Shown here in pieces: positions 15,421 through 23,668 of a stretch of DNA of 26,993 nt (position 1 is its first letter; every line of letters begins with the position of its first letter). Source of the stretch: an uncultured bacterium (lineage in GTDB: Bacteria > Actinomycetota > Coriobacteriia > Coriobacteriales > Coriobacteriaceae); contig CAJMPU010000025.1 in assembly GCA_905215505.1 (NCBI GenBank), positions 1 through 26,993 of the forward strand. Reading direction: 5' to 3'. The position numbers were made by a program, and so were the translations under genes. Under the pieces are notes generated by a model. It had not been told where the DNA came from. It was given only the letters and a program-made list of their open reading frames with translations, and searched no databases.

Positions 15421-16881
15421 ATGTACAAGCGCACTAAGATTGTATGCACCATGGGTCCCGCCTGCGATAGCGACGAGACCATCCGCGAGATGATCAAGGC
15501 GGGCATGAACGTCGCCCGTTTTAACTTCTCGCACGGCTCCTACGACGAGCACCACGGTCGCATCGAGCGCGTCCGTCGTATTTCCAAGGAGCTCGGTCTG
15601 CCCGTCGGCATCCTGCTCGACACCAAGGGCCCCGAGGTCCGCACCGGCCTTCTGGTCGACGGCAAGAAGGTTGCCGTCAAGACCGGCGACAAGATCGTCG
15701 TCACCGCTCGGCCCACGTCCGAGGATTTCCACGGCACCGCTGAGCACATCTCCCTCGACTACCTGGCTCTGCCCTCCGAGGTCGAGAAGGGCTCCCTCAT
15801 CCTGATCGATGACGGCCTGGTTGCCCTCGAGGTCGAGTCCGTCAGTGGCCAGGACATGACCTGCGTCGTTAAGAACGACGGCCTGATCGGCGAGCGCAAG
15901 GGCGTCAACATGCCCAACGTCAACATCTCGCTGCCCGCTATCACCGAGCGCGATCGTCAGGACATCCTCTTTGGCCTGACCGAGAACATCGACTACATCG
16001 CCGCTTCCTTCATCCGTGACGGCGAGTCCGTCCGCGGCATCCGCGAGCTTTGCCGCGAGAACGGTGGCGAGCACGTGACGATCTTCCCGAAGATCGAGTG
16101 CGCCCTGGGCGTCGAGAACTTTGACGAGATCCTCGAGGCTTCCGACGGCATCATGGTCGCCCGTGGCGACCTGGGCATCGAGATCAAGCCCGAGCTCGTT
16201 CCCCACATCCAGAAGGAGATCATCGCCAAGTGCAACGCGGCTTACAAGCCCGTCATCACCGCTACGCAGATGCTCGACTCCATGCAGCAGAACCCGCGCC
16301 CGACGCGCGCCGAGGTTGCCGACGTTGCGAATGCCATCTACGACGGCACTGACGCCGTTATGCTCTCTGGCGAGTCCGCTGCCGGTAAGTACCCGGTCGA
16401 GGCCGTCAAGATGCAGGCCAGCATTGCTCTCGAGACCGAGAAGTACCTCCCGGCCCACGCTCCGCTCGAGGTTCCGGCCGATGCTCACGGCACCCGCGTC
16501 GTCAACAACGTTGTGGGTATGTCCGCTGTGAACATGGCCACCACCGTTGGCGCCAAGTGCATCACCGTGCCGACGACCACCGGTCGTACCGCTCGTCTGA
16601 TCTCGCACTTCCGTCCCAACATGCCGATCTGCGCGTTCTCCCGCCACGAGTGGGCCGTCCAGCAGATGATCATGTACTGGGGCGTTATCCCGCACCAGGC
16701 CGAGATTACCCAGGGCACCGTCAACGGCACGATCGTCAAGGCGATTGAGACCGCTAAGGAGCTCGGCTACGTCGAGGCCGGCGATTTGACTGTCGCTACC
16801 GCCGGCGATCCCCGCATGAGCGTCCAGCTCGAGGACAAGGTCTCCTCGACCAACGTCGCTTACGTCGCTCAGGTGCGCTAA
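15421..16881 (+). CDS. pyk: Pyruvate kinase
   Basis: This 486-residue enzyme transfers phosphate from phosphoenolpyruvate to ADP in the last step of glycolysis. The N-terminus KRTKIVCTMGPA and NVARFNFSHG is typical. The active-site signature IFPKIECALGV and the IMVARGDLGIE segment bind metal and substrate, and ATQMLDSM and DAVMLSGESAAGKYP follow. The C-terminal regulatory domain ends near AYVAQVR, without the extra PEP-utilising-type domain found in some Bacilli. Ribosome-binding site GGAGG lies at 15411-15415. It is monocistronic, with a strong terminator. Codon use is more strongly biased than that of neighbours, in keeping with high expression. Confidence 0.96.
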   Translation: MYKRTKIVCTMGPACDSDETIREMIKAGMNVARFNFSHGSYDEHHGRIERVRRISKELGLPVGILLDTKGPEVRTGLLVDGKKVAVKTGDKIVVTARPTSEDFHGTAEHISLDYLALPSEVEKGSLILIDDGLVALEVESVSGQDMTCVVKNDGLIGERKGVNMPNVNISLPAITERDRQDILFGLTENIDYIAASFIRDGESVRGIRELCRENGGEHVTIFPKIECALGVENFDEILEASDGIMVARGDLGIEIKPELVPHIQKEIIAKCNAAYKPVITATQMLDSMQQNPRPTRAEVADVANAIYDGTDAVMLSGESAAGKYPVEAVKMQASIALETEKYLPAHAPLEVPADAHGTRVVNNVVGMSAVNMATTVGAKCITVPTTTGRTARLISHFRPNMPICAFSRHEWAVQQMIMYWGVIPHQAEITQGTVNGTIVKAIETAKELGYVEAGDLTVATAGDPRMSVQLEDKVSSTNVAYVAQVR

Positions 16882-16910
16882 ATCGCACTTGCAAGCATAT
16901 TTGCATTGCA

Positions 16911-16946
16911 AAGGGCCCGGAAGGCAAAGCCTTCCGGGCCCTTTTT
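16911..16946 (+). terminator. Terminator of pyk
   Basis: A perfect 15-bp stem from AAGGGCCCGG onward closes on an AAA loop and is followed by a T-run that partly overlaps the stem. It begins 29 bases after the pyk stop. The A-rich left side could make it work weakly in the other direction too. Confidence 0.93.
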
Positions 16947-16971
16947 AGACCTTCTTCATATGCCGCTTCAT

Positions 16972-17082
16972 CGATTTGTGATCAGTCGCGAGCCTTTCCG
17001 ATACTGAGTGCACCATCGAAGATGCCCTGCGGCGGGAACTGTTGGTCAATTGGGATGAACTGTTCACCGTCAAGTCGGTCGG
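16972..17082 (-). other. Short coding-like fragment downstream of the phospholipase-like gene
   Basis: On the minus strand a short frame just beyond the next gene's stop reads LDGEQFIPIDQQFPP and continues QGIFDGALSIGKARD before a stop. It has no start or ribosome-binding site and lies one frame away from the upstream gene. The plus strand also has a 30-codon open stretch here (DALRRELLVNWDELFTVKS). One of the two may be the remnant of a lost gene or a frame-shifted tail; I cannot identify it. Confidence 0.25.
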
Positions 17083-17931
17083 CTAGCAGCTAGTGATCAG
17101 AGGGACTGCGGAAACGTCAGAAGCGGCAACGCGAGCTGCAAATCCCGCCTCGGTCAGCTCGATGACCTCGGTAAACGTTGCGTCGAAGAACTCCTCGGTC
17201 AGCAGACGGTATGGCGGATGATCGGGCTCACCGGGGTTTTCGCGCACGATCTCGTGCATAACGCCAATGGTCTTGAGCACATACTCCTTCTGAATGGGAT
17301 ACTGCCCAAAACGCGTCGCTGCAGTATACAGGCGATCGGTCGCGCGCGGAATCGAAACAATGCCGAGCGTCTTGCCAAACCAGTCAAAGTCGCCTTGCTT
17401 TTTAATGCGGAATTCCTCGCACGGCTTGCCGCCGTGCGCCTCCAGGTACTGATTCACACGCGTATTCCATACGGTATCGGCCACCAGATGCGACCAGACA
17501 CCCAGTGTCAAATCGAGCAACGACTGCGCCACGTCCTCGGACGCAAGCGAGAACTCACGAGCGCCGGGACCGACAACCGGCTCGGCATCCCTGTAGCACT
17601 GGGGATAGTGCACGCGATTCAGTCGCTCGCGCTCCTCGACAATCGAGGTAGCCTCGGCGGGTTCGCCCGCGGGTGCGCCTTTAAGCAGCGGCGCCACATA
17701 GGTATCCCAGAACTCGTGCTCGCGCGGCTTAGGGATAGGCTCGGGCTTTGCAAAGTGCGTAATGCGATACGGAATGGGATCAGCGATACCGGGAACCATA
17801 TAGCCCACAAAAATGTCCGGAACCACGCAGCCAAACAAGAAGGCATTGCGGTCACGAACGCTATCGGCAAGCACGCCAGCACGCGCCAGCAAGCGCTCCG
17901 TTTGAGCGATATGAATGTTCCAACTTGGCAT
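17083..17931 (-). CDS. Zinc-dependent phospholipase C-like protein
   Basis: This protein of about 282 residues starts MPSWNIHIAQ, the N-terminal Trp-x-x-His pattern of bacterial zinc phospholipase C/S1-P1-like domains. Further candidate zinc ligands follow in order: the Asp of VPDIFVGY, the His of RITHFA and the His/Asp of WSHLVADTVWN. ATG 17931 is chosen because a GGGGGTGG site precedes it and because the conserved N-terminal residues then start the protein. No signal peptide is visible, so it may be cytoplasmic and its substrate is unknown. It stands alone, upstream of no partner on the same strand. Confidence 0.75.
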   Translation of the reverse strand: MPSWNIHIAQTERLLARAGVLADSVRDRNAFLFGCVVPDIFVGYMVPGIADPIPYRITHFAKPEPIPKPREHEFWDTYVAPLLKGAPAGEPAEATSIVEERERLNRVHYPQCYRDAEPVVGPGAREFSLASEDVAQSLLDLTLGVWSHLVADTVWNTRVNQYLEAHGGKPCEEFRIKKQGDFDWFGKTLGIVSIPRATDRLYTAATRFGQYPIQKEYVLKTIGVMHEIVRENPGEPDHPPYRLLTEEFFDATFTEVIELTEAGFAARVAASDVSAVPLITSC

Positions 17932-18010
17932 AGCCACCCCCATAAAAACCTGGATAACTATACCATCACGGCAAAGCCGCGCGGACGGCTACGCACGCTC
18001 TACGCAGCAA

Positions 18011-18781
18011 CTATTCCGCAGCACCGCTTTCGGTTCCATACGACGGCACGGGCGCCTCGACCACATGGTGATATCGATCGATATAGATGGCACGGGCCCC
18101 CAGGCGGCGCACCAAATCCTGGTGATGTGTACTCATCAAAACCGTCTTACCGGCGGCAACGTAGGCCAACAAAAAGTTGACCACAATGTCGCACGAGTCC
18201 TCATCGAGCCCGTTGGTGGGCTCATCGAGCACTAGGATATCGGGGTTCATCGACACGACTGCCGCCAGCGCCACACGCTTCTTTTGCCCGCCCGAAAGCT
18301 GATAGGGCGAGGCGTCGGCAAGGTCGGCAACCTGGAACAGCCCCATGGCATCGCGCACGCGGCGCTCGAGCTCGCCTGCCGGCAACCCCATTTGAGCCGG
18401 ACCAAAAGCGACTTCCTCGCCCACCGTGGCGCAGAACAGCTGAGCATCGGCATTTTGAAACACAAAACCTACGCGCTGGTGGAAGCGCTGAGCGGCCGCA
18501 GAATCCTTTAGAAACGCCGCATCGATCACGTGCCCGTCAAACAGGTATGCCCCTTCGTCCGCAAGTTCAAGGCCGTTGATAAGGCGCATAATCGTCGTCT
18601 TACCGCAGCCGTTGGGACCGAGCAGGGCAACGAGTTCACCACGATCGACCTGCAGCGACACGCCATCGACAACCGTATGCCCCGCATAGGAGAACACTAC
18701 GTCGCGAAACTCGATGAGCGGCGTGGCCTCGGCGCTTGCAGCACCGCTCGCGCCCATCGCGCCATTTGTATCATTTGCCAA
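18011..18781 (-). CDS. cbiO: ECF transporter ATPase of the CbiO/NikO type
   Basis: This 256-residue ABC ATPase has Walker A GPNGCGKTT (55-63), the Q-loop FVFQNADAQLF (107-116), signature LSGGQKKR (162-169), Walker B ILVLDEPT (182-189) and the switch His219. The Gln-rich Q-loop is typical of energy-coupling factor ATPases. It powers metal import together with CbiQ and CbiM. The start codon is TTG at 18781, with GGGAAGGG about eight bases upstream; no better ATG exists near it. Only one ATPase gene is present, so it would act as a homodimer. It is the last gene of the cbiMQO operon. Confidence 0.92.
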   Translation of the reverse strand: MANDTNGAMGASGAASAEATPLIEFRDVVFSYAGHTVVDGVSLQVDRGELVALLGPNGCGKTTIMRLINGLELADEGAYLFDGHVIDAAFLKDSAAAQRFHQRVGFVFQNADAQLFCATVGEEVAFGPAQMGLPAGELERRVRDAMGLFQVADLADASPYQLSGGQKKRVALAAVVSMNPDILVLDEPTNGLDEDSCDIVVNFLLAYVAAGKTVLMSTHHQDLVRRLGARAIYIDRYHHVVEAPVPSYGTESGAAE

Positions 18782-18825
18782 AACGTCGCCCTTCCCTATT
18801 CATATCGACGGTTCGACCGCCCGCG

Positions 18826-19662
18826 TTACAGCACCGCGCGCAACACGGCAAGCAGAACCACAACGGCCGCGTAAACGACATCGCGCCAGCCAAAGCCGAT
18901 CCGTGCAGGCGCCGGATACACGCCGGCAAAGCCGCGGCACAGCATGGCCTCGTCCATCGCGCGACTGAATTCCATCGCCTTGATAAAGGTCATGCCCATG
19001 ATACCCGCGATCGAATCGGTACGCGAAAATCCCTCAGGCGCGGAATCGACGCTGCGCAGCATGACCGACTCGCACAGATCGTGCGCCGTGCGACCCAGCA
19101 CCTCGATGTGCTTGAGCGCCATATCAAACGTAAAGATAACTTCGTCGGGTAGATGCAGCATTTTGAGCGCCGCCGACATGCGGCTCCACGTGAGGGTCCA
19201 CGAAACACCCAGCACCAGCGACACATTAATAAACGTCTTGAGCGCGATCTTGAGCATGGCACCCGTGGCAGACGCGCCCAGCAGCAGGGCAGGCAGCGCC
19301 AGAACCACCGCGAGCCCCGCAGCGCCAAGCGCCGGTACAAAGGTCGCGCGCAGCCCGCGTGCGGGGCGCACCGCGACCAACACCAACGCGATCGCCGCCA
19401 TCAACATCAGATACAGCGGGCTTTGCGTCAGGCACACGCACAGAACGCAGACAAACATCCCCACCAAACGCACCGGAGCCGAAACGCAAGAAAGGGCGCG
19501 GTCGACCATCGACCCGCCCTCGTTCGCGCCTCCACCCAGGCGAACCCGCTCAAGCAGGCTCGCCAGGTGCAGGACGTTCTTTTGCATCACACGATGCCGA
19601 GCCCCCGCGGGCTCGTATCGCTCCTCGGCCGCAAGCCAACTAGGCAGCTCGGCTATTGCCAT
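18826..19662 (-). CDS. cbiQ: ECF transporter transmembrane protein CbiQ/NikQ
   Basis: This protein of about 278 residues has several membrane helices. The cytoplasmic coupling region includes ARG-like signatures: the segment ahead of LCESVMLRSVDS, and AMDEAMLCRGF, where family members have an Ala-Arg/Cys-Arg-Gly motif contacting the ATPase. It overlaps cbiM by 23 bp. I use ATG 19662 because GGAAAG lies eight bases upstream; GTG 19668 is too close to that site. The N-terminal hydrophilic part (about 55 residues) is somewhat long. Confidence 0.87.
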   Translation of the reverse strand: MAIAELPSWLAAEERYEPAGARHRVMQKNVLHLASLLERVRLGGGANEGGSMVDRALSCVSAPVRLVGMFVCVLCVCLTQSPLYLMLMAAIALVLVAVRPARGLRATFVPALGAAGLAVVLALPALLLGASATGAMLKIALKTFINVSLVLGVSWTLTWSRMSAALKMLHLPDEVIFTFDMALKHIEVLGRTAHDLCESVMLRSVDSAPEGFSRTDSIAGIMGMTFIKAMEFSRAMDEAMLCRGFAGVYPAPARIGFGWRDVVYAAVVVLLAVLRAVL

Positions 19663-20722
19663 GAGCACCGCTTTCCTTAACCGTCAGCGAGATCAGACGG
19701 AATGCGATGGTGAGCACCGCCACGCCAATCACGCCCGAAAGAATATACATGACAGCCTGGCCGGCAAAGCCAAGGCCCTGCTCCTCGGAATAGGCCTGCA
19801 GATAATCGCCCGTGGGCAAGGCATCGGCAAAGGTCGGGGTATCGAGGCCGACCGAAGCCTGCAGACTGTCGTCACCAGCCTCCTGAACGGCGGTCGCAGC
19901 GCCCTCGGCGTCCCACTCACCCCAGGCGTCACCGGTGGCAAGCAAGCCGAGCGGCGTAGCCACGACAAGCACGGCGACCAGAATGAGCGTGGGGATCAGG
20001 GAAGTCTTCTTGGCGGTACCATCGGCGGCAAGCTGGCCTTCGGCGGCCTCGGGGCCGACGATAATGCTCGGCGCCGTCTTCTTAATGAAGCCGTAGATGG
20101 CGGCCGTCGCCACGCCCTCGATCACGCCGGCAACCAGCATATGCGGGATCAACATGGCCGGAATAGCCACGGACAGCGGGAAGGGGCAGTACAGAGGGGC
20201 GCCCGAAGCGTTGGTGAAGAGCATCGGCTGAATACCAAACTCGATTGCCGCGCACAGGGCCGCCAGGCACAGGCCGACCCAACCGCTCACGATGGCAGAA
20301 ACCGAGGTGCCCCAGCTCTTGTCGTGCAGACGGCTGTTGAGCGCACGGAACACGATAGCAGCGACAAACGGCAGCACAAAGGCCATGTTAAAGCAGTTGG
20401 CGCCAAACGACAGAACGCCGCCGTCGCCAAACAGCAGCGCCTGCAGCGCCAGAGCGACCGAGACAGCGATAGCCGCGGCCTCGGGGCCCAGCAGCAGCGC
20501 GATGAGTGCGCCGCCGACGGCGTGACCAGTGGTACCGCCGGGCAGCGGAACGTTGAACATCATGAGCAAGAAGGAGAATGCGGCGCAGATGCCCAGGAAC
20601 GCCATATGCTCGCGATCGAGCGTGGCGCGCACCTTTTTGATGCAGTGAACCCATACGGGCACCATCGCCACCGCCATAACGGCATCGGTCTGCGGGGACA
20701 GATAATTATCGGGAATATGCAT
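19640..20722 (-). CDS. cbiM: CbiM/NikM-type metal-binding component with C-terminal CbiN/PDGLE-like domain
   Basis: This protein of about 360 residues starts MHIPDNYLSP. In NikM the free N-terminus, His2 and His67 hold the metal. With ATG 20722 as start both His2 and His67 (GGTTGHAVGG) fall exactly at those positions, so the start is well supported; the frame is open four codons further upstream. About seven membrane helices follow. A C-terminal unit has two helices around an extracytoplasmic loop, like a fused CbiN/PDGLE or NikN-type domain. It captures Ni2+ or Co2+ for the CbiQ/CbiO engine. The upstream NikR-like operator favours nickel. Confidence 0.9.
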   Translation of the reverse strand: MHIPDNYLSPQTDAVMAVAMVPVWVHCIKKVRATLDREHMAFLGICAAFSFLLMMFNVPLPGGTTGHAVGGALIALLLGPEAAAIAVSVALALQALLFGDGGVLSFGANCFNMAFVLPFVAAIVFRALNSRLHDKSWGTSVSAIVSGWVGLCLAALCAAIEFGIQPMLFTNASGAPLYCPFPLSVAIPAMLIPHMLVAGVIEGVATAAIYGFIKKTAPSIIVGPEAAEGQLAADGTAKKTSLIPTLILVAVLVVATPLGLLATGDAWGEWDAEGAATAVQEAGDDSLQASVGLDTPTFADALPTGDYLQAYSEEQGLGFAGQAVMYILSGVIGVAVLTIAFRLISLTVKESGAHGNSRAA

Positions 20723-20746
20723 GAGCCCTCTCAATCAGAACGTTGT

Positions 20747-20774
20747 GTGTTACGTTTCCAACAATCCGTAACAC
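20747..20774. promoter_or_regulatory. NikR-like operator of the metal importer
   Basis: GTGTTACG (20747-20754) and CGTAACAC (20767-20774) are exact inverted repeats. Counted as six-base half-sites they read GTGTTA-N16-TAACAC, the same geometry as the E. coli NikR site GTATGA-N16-TCATAC. It begins about 10 bases after the predicted -10 box and 25 bases before the cbiM start, where bound repressor would block transcription. The binding factor is inferred, not shown; no nikR gene is in the window. Confidence 0.6.
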
Positions 20775-20783
20775 CGACTCTGC

Positions 20784-20812
20784 ATACTAACAAAAAGGCG
20801 CACCGCCCACAA
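20784..20812 (-). promoter_or_regulatory. Promoter of cbiMQO
   Basis: On the minus strand, -35 TTGTGG (20807-20812) and -10 TAGTAT (20784-20789) are 17 bases apart, with TG one base before the -10 (extended type). The predicted start of transcription falls just before the inverted repeat at 20747-20774. Confidence 0.6.
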
Positions 20813-20941
20813 CGCAGCACGCCCTTGCAATACGTACGTTATTAGCCCAGGTCCACGCACCGCCCAATAAAGGGCCCATGCACTCCCAACTTTCCGGTCA
20901 CCCGGAAGAAGGTGCGATCCGCTCGCAACAAGGTTAACGCA

Positions 20942-21036
20942 GGAACCCGCCCCCGAGAGGGGTTTTCTAAGGCAACATCCCGCAGCCGCGAAGTGGCGAG
21001 GACGTTGCCGTGAAAACCCCGCAGGGGGCGGGTTCC
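20942..21036 (-). other. Structured 3' element B with conserved internal loop
   Basis: This is a long hairpin 12 bases after the pheT stop. The outer stem is 13 perfect pairs (GGAACCCGCCCCC with GGGGGCGGGTTCC), the second stem is nine pairs (GGGGTTTTC with GAAAACCCC) and the third is GGCAAC with GTTGCC. The apical region has ATCCCGCAG (20977-20985) and GCGAGGAC (20996-21003) around a GCC/GGC-type stem with GCGAAGT. The two apical flanks equal those in element A (12190-12286) while all stems differ and keep pairing. No T-run follows, so simple termination does not explain it. Confidence 0.65.
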
Positions 21037-21048
21037 GAACAGCAAAGA

Positions 21049-23502
21049 TTACGAGCGGACTTCGCCGTTTACGCCCTTGCACACCTTGGTGACGATCTTC
21101 TGGTGCGCCTTCTCGACCTCTTCGCTAGTAAGCGTGTGGTCGTCCGAGCGATACGTGAGCGCAAAGGCCATGGACTTCTTGCCCTTGCCGATACGAACCG
21201 GATCGCGGTAGACATCGAACAGGCGCACGCCCTCGAGCAGCTTGCCGCCGGCGCTGGTAATACGGCGCTCAAGATCCTCGCAGGTCACGGCATTGTCGAC
21301 CACAATGGCAAGGTCGTGCTCAACGGCCGGGTACTGCGAGAACTCGCGGTAGTTCTCCTGGTTGCGGGCGCCCTTGATCAGCTTGTCCAGGTCAAGCTCA
21401 AAGGCAACGACAACCTCGTCGATGCCGCAGGCCTCGCGCGCCTCGGGGTGGATCTCGCCGACCCAACCCAGCACGGTGCCGCCGGACAGAACCTCGGCCG
21501 CACGACCCGGCTGCAAAAAGGCATAGCCCTCGCCCTCGACGGGACGGAAGCGAACCTTCTCGATGCGCAGCTGGGCGAGCAGCTCCTCGACGATACCCTT
21601 GCCAAAGAAGAAACGCAGTTTACGGTACTTCATGTTCCAAGACTGCTCGCTCCACTGGCCCGAGAGCACACCCGCGACGGACTTGGTCTCCTTGGGCAGG
21701 CTGGCGTTCTCGCGACCGTGGAACAGGCTGCCGACCTCGTACAGGTGCACGTTGGGCGTACCGTGCGCCTCGTTGTAGGCCACGGACTGCAGCAGGCCCG
21801 GCAGCAGCGAACGACGCATCTCGGTCTGCTCGGCCACCAGCGGGTTCATGAGCACCACGGGGCAGCCGCGACCCTCGGTGGGCATGCCGATCTTCTCCAG
21901 GTCGCCCGGGGCGGCAAAGCCAAAGGTCGTGGTCTCGTTGAGGCCGCAGGCGCGCAGGATCTCGCCGACCTTGCGGGTGAGCTTCTGTTCGCGGGTCAGG
22001 CCGCCGATGTGGTTCTTGGCAGCCGGGATGGTCGCCGTCACACGGCCCATGCCCCATAGGCGCAGGACCTCCTCGATCAGGTCAATCTCGCGCGGCAGGT
22101 CGGGACGGAAGCTCGGCGGGGTAACCATAAAGTCCTCGCCGTCGCGCTCGACGGTGCAGCCCAGACGGGTAAGCGAACGCTCGATAAAGTCGGGCTCGAT
22201 GTCGGCACCGCAGATGGCATGCACGCGGGCCAGGCGCAGCTTGATGCTGTCGATGGTCTTGGGCGCGGGGAAAACATCGACATAGCCGGGAGCAACCTCG
22301 CCGCCGGCGATCTCCTCGATGAGCGCGCAGGTAACGTTGGCGACATCCACGCAGCCAGTCTCGTCAACCTGGCGCTCAAAGCGAATGGAGGCGTCGGAGA
22401 TCAGCGACAGATCGCGGCTGGTGTGCGAGGTGCGACCGGCGTTGAAGCAAGCGCTCTCGACCATCACGTCGACGGTGTCGTCCTCAATCTCGGAATCCAT
22501 GCCGCCCATAACGCCGGCCAACGCCACGGGGCGCTCGCCGTCGGTGATAAGGCCCATGCCGGCGTCGAGCACGCGCTCTTCGCCATCGAGCGTCGTGAAT
22601 TTCTCATCCTGCTGGGCGGCGCGAACCACCACGCGACGGTGGCCATCGCGCTCGGCAAAGGTGTCCAGGTCAAAGGCGTGCAGCGGCTGACCGGTGAGCA
22701 TCATCACGTAGTTGGTGATGTCGACGATGTTGTTGTGCGGACGCACGCCCAGGGCGTTGAGGCGCTTGACCATCCAGTCGGGCGACGGGCCGACCTTCAC
22801 GTTGCGCACGATGCGGGCGACATAGCGGTCGCACAGGCCCTCGTCGGCAATCTCGACGGAAAGCTCGTCGTCGGTCGCGCGGCCAGTCTCCGCCTTGATG
22901 GCGGGCAGCTCAACGTGGAAATCGCGATCGAAAATGGCGCCGGTCTCGCGGGCCATGCCGATCATGGACAGGCAATCGGGACGGTTGGGCGTGATCTCGC
23001 AGTCGAGCACAGTATCACTCGAGCCCACGTACTCGGCAAACGGCATACCGCAGGGCGTGTCCTCGGGCAGAATCATGATGCCGGAGTGGTCGCCACCCAA
23101 GCCGAGCTCGCGCGCAGAGCAGTTCATGCCCATGGACACGACGCCGCGAAGCTTGCTCTTCTTGATCTTGACGTCGCCGGGCAGGACAGCGCCGATCATG
23201 GCCGTGACGATGTGGTCGCCGGCCTCAAAGTTCTGCGCGCCGCAGACGATCTGCAGCGGAGCGGGGTTGCCGTCAGCGTCGAGGTTCTTGTCGCCCACGT
23301 CGACCGAGCACACATACATGTGGTCGCTATCGGGGTGCGGGGTCTTGGTGAGTACCTTGGCGGTCACCACGTGGTCGAAGGACTCGCCCACGGTATCGAT
23401 CGCCTCGACCTCGGTGCCGGTACGGATATATTCGTCCGAAAGGGTCTTGGGATCCTCCGGAATATCGATCATGGTCTTGAGCCAGTCGTAAGAAACGCGC
23501 AT
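21049..23502 (-). CDS. pheT: Phenylalanyl-tRNA synthetase beta subunit
   Basis: This 817-residue subunit has the usual order. The N-terminal start is MRVSYDWLK. An EMAPII-like tRNA-binding domain spans about 40-150, and the B3/B4 domain with editing functions about 200-400. A B5 domain (DNA-binding-like fold) covers about 405-480, then a catalytic-core-like domain follows to about 700. A C-terminal ferredoxin-like anticodon-binding domain starts near FSQYPAVEHDLAIVV. Length matches family norm. With PheS it forms the (alpha-beta)2 enzyme charging tRNA-Phe. ATG 23502 has an AGGAG site. It follows pheS by 162 bases that hold a large hairpin, and both genes should be under the T-box at 24828-25110. 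Confidence 0.95.
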   Translation of the reverse strand: MRVSYDWLKTMIDIPEDPKTLSDEYIRTGTEVEAIDTVGESFDHVVTAKVLTKTPHPDSDHMYVCSVDVGDKNLDADGNPAPLQIVCGAQNFEAGDHIVTAMIGAVLPGDVKIKKSKLRGVVSMGMNCSARELGLGGDHSGIMILPEDTPCGMPFAEYVGSSDTVLDCEITPNRPDCLSMIGMARETGAIFDRDFHVELPAIKAETGRATDDELSVEIADEGLCDRYVARIVRNVKVGPSPDWMVKRLNALGVRPHNNIVDITNYVMMLTGQPLHAFDLDTFAERDGHRRVVVRAAQQDEKFTTLDGEERVLDAGMGLITDGERPVALAGVMGGMDSEIEDDTVDVMVESACFNAGRTSHTSRDLSLISDASIRFERQVDETGCVDVANVTCALIEEIAGGEVAPGYVDVFPAPKTIDSIKLRLARVHAICGADIEPDFIERSLTRLGCTVERDGEDFMVTPPSFRPDLPREIDLIEEVLRLWGMGRVTATIPAAKNHIGGLTREQKLTRKVGEILRACGLNETTTFGFAAPGDLEKIGMPTEGRGCPVVLMNPLVAEQTEMRRSLLPGLLQSVAYNEAHGTPNVHLYEVGSLFHGRENASLPKETKSVAGVLSGQWSEQSWNMKYRKLRFFFGKGIVEELLAQLRIEKVRFRPVEGEGYAFLQPGRAAEVLSGGTVLGWVGEIHPEAREACGIDEVVVAFELDLDKLIKGARNQENYREFSQYPAVEHDLAIVVDNAVTCEDLERRITSAGGKLLEGVRLFDVYRDPVRIGKGKKSMAFALTYRSDDHTLTSEEVEKAHQKIVTKVCKGVNGEVRS

Positions 23503-23561
23503 GTAGCTCTCCTAGTTCTTAATCTCCGCATAGGGAGGAATATCAAATGAAGACGTTCGCC

Positions 23562-23668
23562 TTAGGGTTGTCCAGGTGCCCCAGGTTGGCGTGAAAGAGG
23601 AGCGACGCGTACTAAAGGTACGCGAGCGACGGTTTGAACGCCAAGATGGGGTGCCTGGGCAAGCCTAA
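23562..23668 (-). other. Long hairpin between pheS and pheT (element C)
   Basis: One extended foldback starts at the pheS stop codon. Successive pairings are TTAGG/CCTAA, TTGTCCAGG/CCTGGGCAA, GCCCCA/TGGGGT and TTGGCGT/ACGCCAA, then an apical CGCGTAC/GTACGCG around TAAAG. On the plus strand a GAGCGAC sequence occurs on both sides of the apical stem, just outside it on the left and overlapping it on the right. It has no terminator T-run. It might be a mobile palindromic repeat, a processing or stability element setting the PheS:PheT ratio, or a structured RNA. Its loops differ from elements A and B. Confidence 0.6.

Noticed and set aside
15382..16911. 509-codon open frame opposite pyruvate kinase
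   Set aside because: It is the antisense shadow of a highly biased gene, with Asp/Gly/Leu/Val-rich composition and no domain.
18944..20845. 633-codon plus-strand frame over cbiQ and cbiM
   Set aside because: It crosses two clear genes and the cbiM promoter, is low-complexity and has no start signal.
20735..20940. Cobalamin riboswitch upstream of cbiM
   Set aside because: No B12-box-like sequence or suitable leader length; the leader before the start is only about 50 bases and is filled by the inverted repeat.
22219..23550. 443-codon plus-strand frame opposite pheT
   Set aside because: It is antisense to an intact, well-conserved gene; its composition is that of a shadow frame.
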